A stretch of 64,000 nucleotides of DNA, taken from contig NC_049990.1 of the NCBI RefSeq assembly GCF_000003815.2, forward strand, positions 6,534,976-6,598,975, written 5' to 3'. Each line of letters starts with the position of its first letter. Positions within the stretch are counted from its first letter, which is position 1. The translations under genes were made by a program, and so were the position numbers. The notes below the pieces were generated by a model that saw only the letters and a program-made list of their open reading frames with translations, was not told where the DNA came from and did no database searches. Shown here in pieces: positions 58,822 through 64,000 of the stretch. Source of the stretch: Branchiostoma floridae. Lineage: Eukaryota > Chordata > Leptocardii > Amphioxiformes > Branchiostomatidae.

Positions 58822-61014
58822 GCAGATACGAGTCCGGGCATTCCTGCAACGCGTCTCGGTAAGTAACAGTAAATGGATAAATTTCCTTTGACGTAAGCCG
58901 TAAGATTAAATCTGCGCGTCTCACATCCACCGTGCGCTTACATGTGAGCAAAATGGTTAGGCAGCGACATGCGAATACCGATGAGAGCGTTAAAAAGTCA
59001 TCACGAAGCGGTAGCGGTGTTTTGCGCCGCCAAAACGGTGCGAATACGGCACGGTCACAATTGATTTTGATGTCGTAGAATTTTCAAAAAGGCTGTGACA
59101 AAATATTTCGTACTAAAACAGTTTTTTTCTGTAACAAGACCCAGGAATTATACGGCATGCGCAGAACTATTGCACGCTTCCCTCAGCAGATACCAGTGTA
59201 AAAAATCCATAGAGTTCGATGTCTCCAAAGAAGCAGTTATACCAAAACCTATGCAATAAGCCAAAGCCATATCGAAGATGTCAGATGGAAAGGGTCCAAA
59301 TTTCACAGTCGATACTATATATCAGCGTCGCAATTGCGTTAACTGTTCTATAATCAATGAAAGAGGTACAAAGACATTAATAGCACACTAAACTTTCTTT
59401 AGGGAAAACGTGACCTTCTACTAGACATTCAGTAGTCTTAGTGATGCGAGTTTCACCGCTTTCTTTGTTATTTTTCCATCTCTACAAGTCCGTAAAAGGA
59501 GAGAATGCATGGATAGCCTCAAAGTGATCGTGTTGCTGACTGGCTTCCAGTTTATTCTATTACAAACTGTCAATCTTTCCACAAAAGAAGCCGCGACCAT
59601 TTTACACCGGATTTACGTAAATCCCACAATGGCGAGTGTGAGATCTGATAAAAACGGTTTCCCACTCGTCTTCCTGACGAAACTGTGTCTATAGAAGCTT
59701 TAGGTTTTAACTTGTCACGACGCAGGAGCATGGTATGATACTAGTAGGTGAAGTGTGAATAGCTCACGAATCGCAGTGCCGAAAAGAAATAATTGCCAGC
59801 TAGTTATGTGTTACTAAAGGGTGCACCGGTGGATGACCCGCCTATTCCTCGATGTATATGGTGTCATAACGCCTAGACAATCCGCCGAGTGAGCTAAGAA
59901 AGCAAACACCTTCTCCAGACTATGATTGGGAGATCAAGGTCATTTGTGGTTGGGAGTTGGTCGGACTTTTAAACTTGTTTGCACCAGTCGTAAATAGAAT
60001 TTGAAAAAGAAAGGTCAAGAAAGTCATATCATACTTGGAATAAATCAGAGGGGCGAAGAGGACCTAGAATAGCATGAATCCCTGGCGCCTCCCAACCCAG
60101 CGCAAAACTTGGTCGAGAAGTGGTCTGGAGCAAAGTCGCAAGAGGTAAATTCAGAATGTGTGGCATGTAGGGTTTTGACTCTATAGTGATGACTTAAGAC
60201 CTTCGTACTAGTGTTTCTTATGCAATGCATGTATGTATGTACGTGTGTATCAAAAGATTAAATGTTGCAAACAACCGCTGGGAGAAACATCGTTTCGTCT
60301 TCGGAGAACGATTTGTCTGGACAAGATGAAAAATAATAGAAACACGATCTAGCGGCATTCTTCTAAATATAGCGTCTTATCAGCAACGTCATCAGCCATT
60401 AACATTCGCCGGCACAAAGCCTTAAGAAAACCTCCAAGGAAGCAGTAAGACATGTTCGGTGATGTAGATCCTCCTAGATTCGTTCCGGCCCTTCTTGAAA
60501 GAAGGGTAAGCAAGACGGAGTGGCTCTTATCTACGGGCTCTAACACTGATCCCTCCAAGATGCATGCTGCACACTCAGCAAGTGGGGCGAGTTCGGGGGG
60601 ATTTTATCCTTGACATCCCAGCCCTGGGATGCACTGGATAGGCCATTTCGCGTCTTTAACTGTCATTTTCCGTGCTTCAAAAGAATCAATGTACCTGGTA
60701 GGGTTTTATGTTCTGTTGGGTTAGATATCTGTCCGTCCAGAACATCAGGAAAATCCCGGAATCCCAGGTACTATTTAAAAGACATTCCAGTAGATTTGTT
60801 TCCTTTCCGGCTGTGTGTTCGGCACAGCGGAACGTTAAACATCAGGTAACAGACTATCATTTCATGAGCAGACACGAGGGCGGTCTGTCTTTTCAATTTT
60901 GAGGAAAGCTCTGGGGAGGATTTTCCAGTCAGTCATTCCAGTCGTGTAATCAGCACCAAGGATAGCTCCCCGTGCTTAACGGATCGGAAAGCGTGGGCTG
61001 CCCCGAGCAGGGTC
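58822..61014. other. Intergenic DNA, no recognised feature
   Basis: Only short motif-free frames; a fragment near 59060 recalls the dispersed repeat at 57010. Confidence 0.4.
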
Positions 61015-62045
61015 CGTAATCATGTTCTTGACTCGTATGCACGTCATTACTTCACGCAGAGATGAGTTTAGTGGTCGTTTCTGTCCCGAATACTTTAGAC
61101 AACAAAAAGAGGATATCTCAAAATATCTGCTCTTTGTAACCTCCTCGCACGTCATTGCCTCATACAGGAGTTTTGTGGACGTTTCTGTCCCGAATACTTC
61201 AAACAACAAAAAGGGGATATCTCAAAATATCTGCTCTATGTAACCTCTTTGTACGTCATTACTTCACGCAGACAACACAGTGAAGAGGATTTCTTAAAAT
61301 GTCTACTTTACGCAACCCCATTGCCTCAGACAAAAATAAGTTTTAGTAGGCGATTCTGCCCCGAAACAGATAAAAAAGATGACCAAAATACCTGTTTTAC
61401 GTAACCTGTATGCACGTCATTACTCACGCAGTGAAGAGTTTAGTGGAAATTTCTGTCCCAAACAGACAACACAAGAGGATTTCTCAAAATGTCTGCTTTA
61501 TGCAACCTCATTGCCTTACACAGTTCTAAATAAGTTACTAGTAAGTGGGTGATTCTGCCTCGAACAGATAAAAAAAGATTATAGAAATACCCTCAATGGA
61601 CGTCATTGCTTCATTCAGAGATGATTTTAGTGGGCGTTTCTCTTCCAAACAGACAAAAAAATAATTTCTCAAACTAACTGCTTCATGTAATCTCTATGGA
61701 CGTCCTGCCTCACACAAGGATGAGTGGGCGATTCTTCTCCAAAAAGACAAAAAAAGAATTTCTCAAAATACCTACTTTATGTAACCTCTATGGACGTCAT
61801 GCCCCACACAGGGATGAGTATAGTGGGCGACTCTGTCACAAAGAGATGAAAACCTTCTCAAAATATCTGTTTCTTTATGACCTGTATATATTTCAATAAC
61901 TTCACAAAAGGATAAGTTTAGTGGGCGATTCTGACGCAAACAGACCAAACGAAGAATTTCTCAACAAGTCTGGTTTACGTAACCTGTATGCTCGTCATGA
62001 CATTGCTTTAGACAGGGGTAATTTTGGCGAATGTCTCTGTCCCAC
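61015..62045. repeat. One-kilobase degenerate tandem array, unit about 90-107 bases
   Basis: About eleven units, each with a gcacgtcattacttcac-type segment, gatgagtttagtgggcg, tttctgtcccaaacagacaa and gatttctcaaaatatctgct. Examples of the first segment are near 61040, 61147, 61252, 61412, 61597 and 61792. Not coding: frames shift between units. Confidence 0.85.
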
Positions 62046-62389
62046 ACTTTCTGCTCTAGTACAGCATATTTTAAGTCTTGCCTGGTGGTGGATAGAACGC
62101 CGTCATCTCAATTCCAATAGCCCTTGGGCCACACAACTTTGTGCAACACTACAGCGGTGGGCTAGTCCACTGCTGGTAATGGTGTGTGCTAACATGTTGA
62201 ACTATCATACTCTTTGCCAAGTGCCGAGTGTTAAGAAAAGAAAGCAGTAACATTTTTAAAGTTTTCGGAATTTTTTTCTCGTTTTTTCTCACAGCGGTGG
62301 CGGTAATATAAGTTTGCCAACTTTAGTGTGCCATCACTACGTCTGTTGTCTGATAATCTGAAGTAGAAAAAAGGTTTTCGGTATGACCC

Positions 62390-62452
62390 GGCGAGGATCA
62401 AACGCACGACCTGCCAAATGCAACACGAACTCACAACCCACTTGGCCAGTAC
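62390..62452 (-). repeat. tRNA-like relic (tRNA-derived SINE head or pseudogene)
   Basis: On the minus strand TGGCCAAGTGG (62438-62448) fits an A box and GCGTTTGATCC (62395-62405) nearly fits a B box at tRNA-like spacing. I could not fold a full cloverleaf, so it is not called as a tRNA gene. Confidence 0.4.
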
Positions 62453-64000
62453 ACAGGAAGGGACAGAACCCAGATTAATTACAGTCTGGTGCGATCGAAG
62501 TGTATTTTGTACTTGGACACGACCTACAGTCGCTTGGGGGAGGCGGTATTGATATCTATAACCTTGACAGGTAAAAGAAAGATATGTTGTTCCTGTTGCG
62601 TACTGCAGGAGCAGTGAATCCGGCCGGCCCGCGGTATCCGGTCGATAGAGCCGCTCCCGGCGTCGCGTGTGGCAGGGCTAGTCTGAGCCAGTGCCATCCT
62701 GGTTAGTTTACCGGGGTTCTCATACTCTCGGTTGTGAAGATAAAGGAGCGGAAAGGCTCTGCAATGGCCACTTTATCTTGCTTCACAGAAATATTAATTC
62801 ATCTACATTAGTTTTAAGTACTTAAAAGTGGATGAATGGTGGGATATAGTTTGCACACGTCTATAAAGGGCATCTCCCTCCTTGCTATACGACCTATATA
62901 TTCTGTTACAAAATGATATTCATCCTCCATTCTACCTGAACTAAACTACATGTACATGCATAATGGTTGATCCATGCGAGTTCTTCTATTCAGAATGTCT
63001 GTTCCTAGACTTAATGCCATAATATACGTTTCCTTTTCTTCCTTTTTGTTTAATCTCCTAAATTACTCTATGTTTACACAATTAAAAAGATTGAAACGCA
63101 CCAAAGACATCGGGCAGTCAAGCTAAAAGTGGAATGTGGGGCAATGTTGATGAAACATACTAATTGATTAGATAATCACTTAATGGATCCATTATCTGAT
63201 TGATGCTCTGCGTATGTACTACTTTTGTGTTTCAAGATGGCGTCCGTTAATGTGAAAGATTTACTGTAAACCCGTTAATTTTTGCTTGATTTAGCACTAG
63301 GAGGGCAAAAGATATTTTCGCGTTGTTTTACGTTCGGGAAGGAAACAATTTTGCAGTACAATAGTAATACAAAACATATGGCACATTACAAAATGTACAT
63401 TCGCACTGTCATAATCTTGCGATCGAGAGCTGAGCGCGAAAACAGCGCAAAAAAAAACCCACCGCCAACATTTCAAGATTTACTGTATTCATATTTCATA
63501 AGATGACAGGATTATCCTTTCATGTATGTGACCTTTTGGACAATGCTCTCTCCCCTCTCAATCAGTTTACGCTGTATAATGTTCCATATTTGTTTTGCAT
63601 GTCTCATCATGCTGTATGACTATGTATCGTGACAGGGCGTGTAGTGTCGCCATGGCGTCCGACTGGATGACGTCCGTAGACAAAATTTTGTTTGCATGAA
63701 TTCATTTACAAAGACATGGGGTTGGTAGTCAACAACCTTGTTAGAATTTAGACTAGCTTGTTGCATGTATTACTTCGCATTCTCGTATATAGGGCTGATT
63801 TTCTGGGTAACGGTTATACTCAAAATATCGATCACTGAATGTATAACGAGAATGGCATCCGACAACAAATATGGCGGCAAGCACATCCTTAGAATGCCAA
63901 AAGATACACCTGCGAAAAAGCTCTGTAATTCTCAGTATTACTTATAGGCTCCAACATATACAAGTCACGTAAAGGAGGGACATCGTGTGAATCTGTTTAG
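62453..64000. other. Intergenic DNA
   Basis: A direct repeat, aagatttactgta, near 63253 and 63474 brackets a 210-base segment with gcgaaaa motifs and may mark an old insertion. A GC-rich stretch at 62610-62690 holds no open frame I trust. Confidence 0.35.

Noticed and set aside
61015-62045. Possible CRISPR array
   Set aside because: The units are degenerate throughout, about 100 bases long, without identical short repeats and unique spacers, and the DNA is eukaryotic.
62610-62690. GC-rich stretch as an rRNA or exon fragment
   Set aside because: No known rRNA motif and no consistent reading frame could be seen.

Overview
The window looks like nuclear DNA of an invertebrate deuterostome, most likely a cephalochordate (amphioxus, Branchiostoma). 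This is an inference. It rests on intron-rich genes with short GT-AG introns, a hephaestin/ceruloplasmin-type six-domain oxidase, a coral-type heme-domain/lipoxygenase fusion, a tyrosine kinase receptor with a lineage-type ectodomain, and a dense load of MITEs and 5'-truncated non-LTR retrotransposons. I could run no database search; all exon models below were read by hand from splice sites and reading phase.

Layout. (1) 1-13497, minus: the first 14 exons of a secreted or membrane multicopper ferroxidase (hephaestin/ceruloplasmin-like). The gene runs off the left edge before its last cupredoxin domain. (2) 13498-16197: intergenic; the oxidase and the next gene are head to head. (3) 16198-37894, plus: a 21-exon gene of about 1,145 codons encoding a catalase-related heme domain (the allene oxide synthase type of octocorals), a PLAT domain and a lipoxygenase domain. 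The chain of splice phases is unbroken, but every one of the five residues that bind iron in a working lipoxygenase is replaced. (4) 16708-19449, minus: a single-exon 913-residue receptor tyrosine kinase lying inside intron 2 of gene 3. (5) 37895-48006: about 10 kb with no recognised gene, several MITE-like inverted repeats. (6) 48007-54474, minus: a four-EF-hand calmodulin-like protein with an unusual lysine/serine-rich C-terminal tail. (7) 54475-64000: no recognised gene; minisatellites, a 1-kb degenerate tandem array and a tRNA-like relic.

Mobile DNA shapes the whole window. Two antisense non-LTR insertions end 15 and about 22 bases from 3' splice sites of the two large genes. One hAT-like family is present three times, one copy with a perfect 8-base target duplication and one nested inside another MITE family. 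A roughly 107-base hairpin family is also present three times, one copy with a perfect 9-base target duplication.

Functionally, the oxidase handles iron/copper and the fusion protein belongs to an oxylipin-type family. Their adjacency may be chance. The most interesting object is the fusion protein: a predicted heme enzyme attached to a conserved-looking but predicted iron-free lipoxygenase domain.
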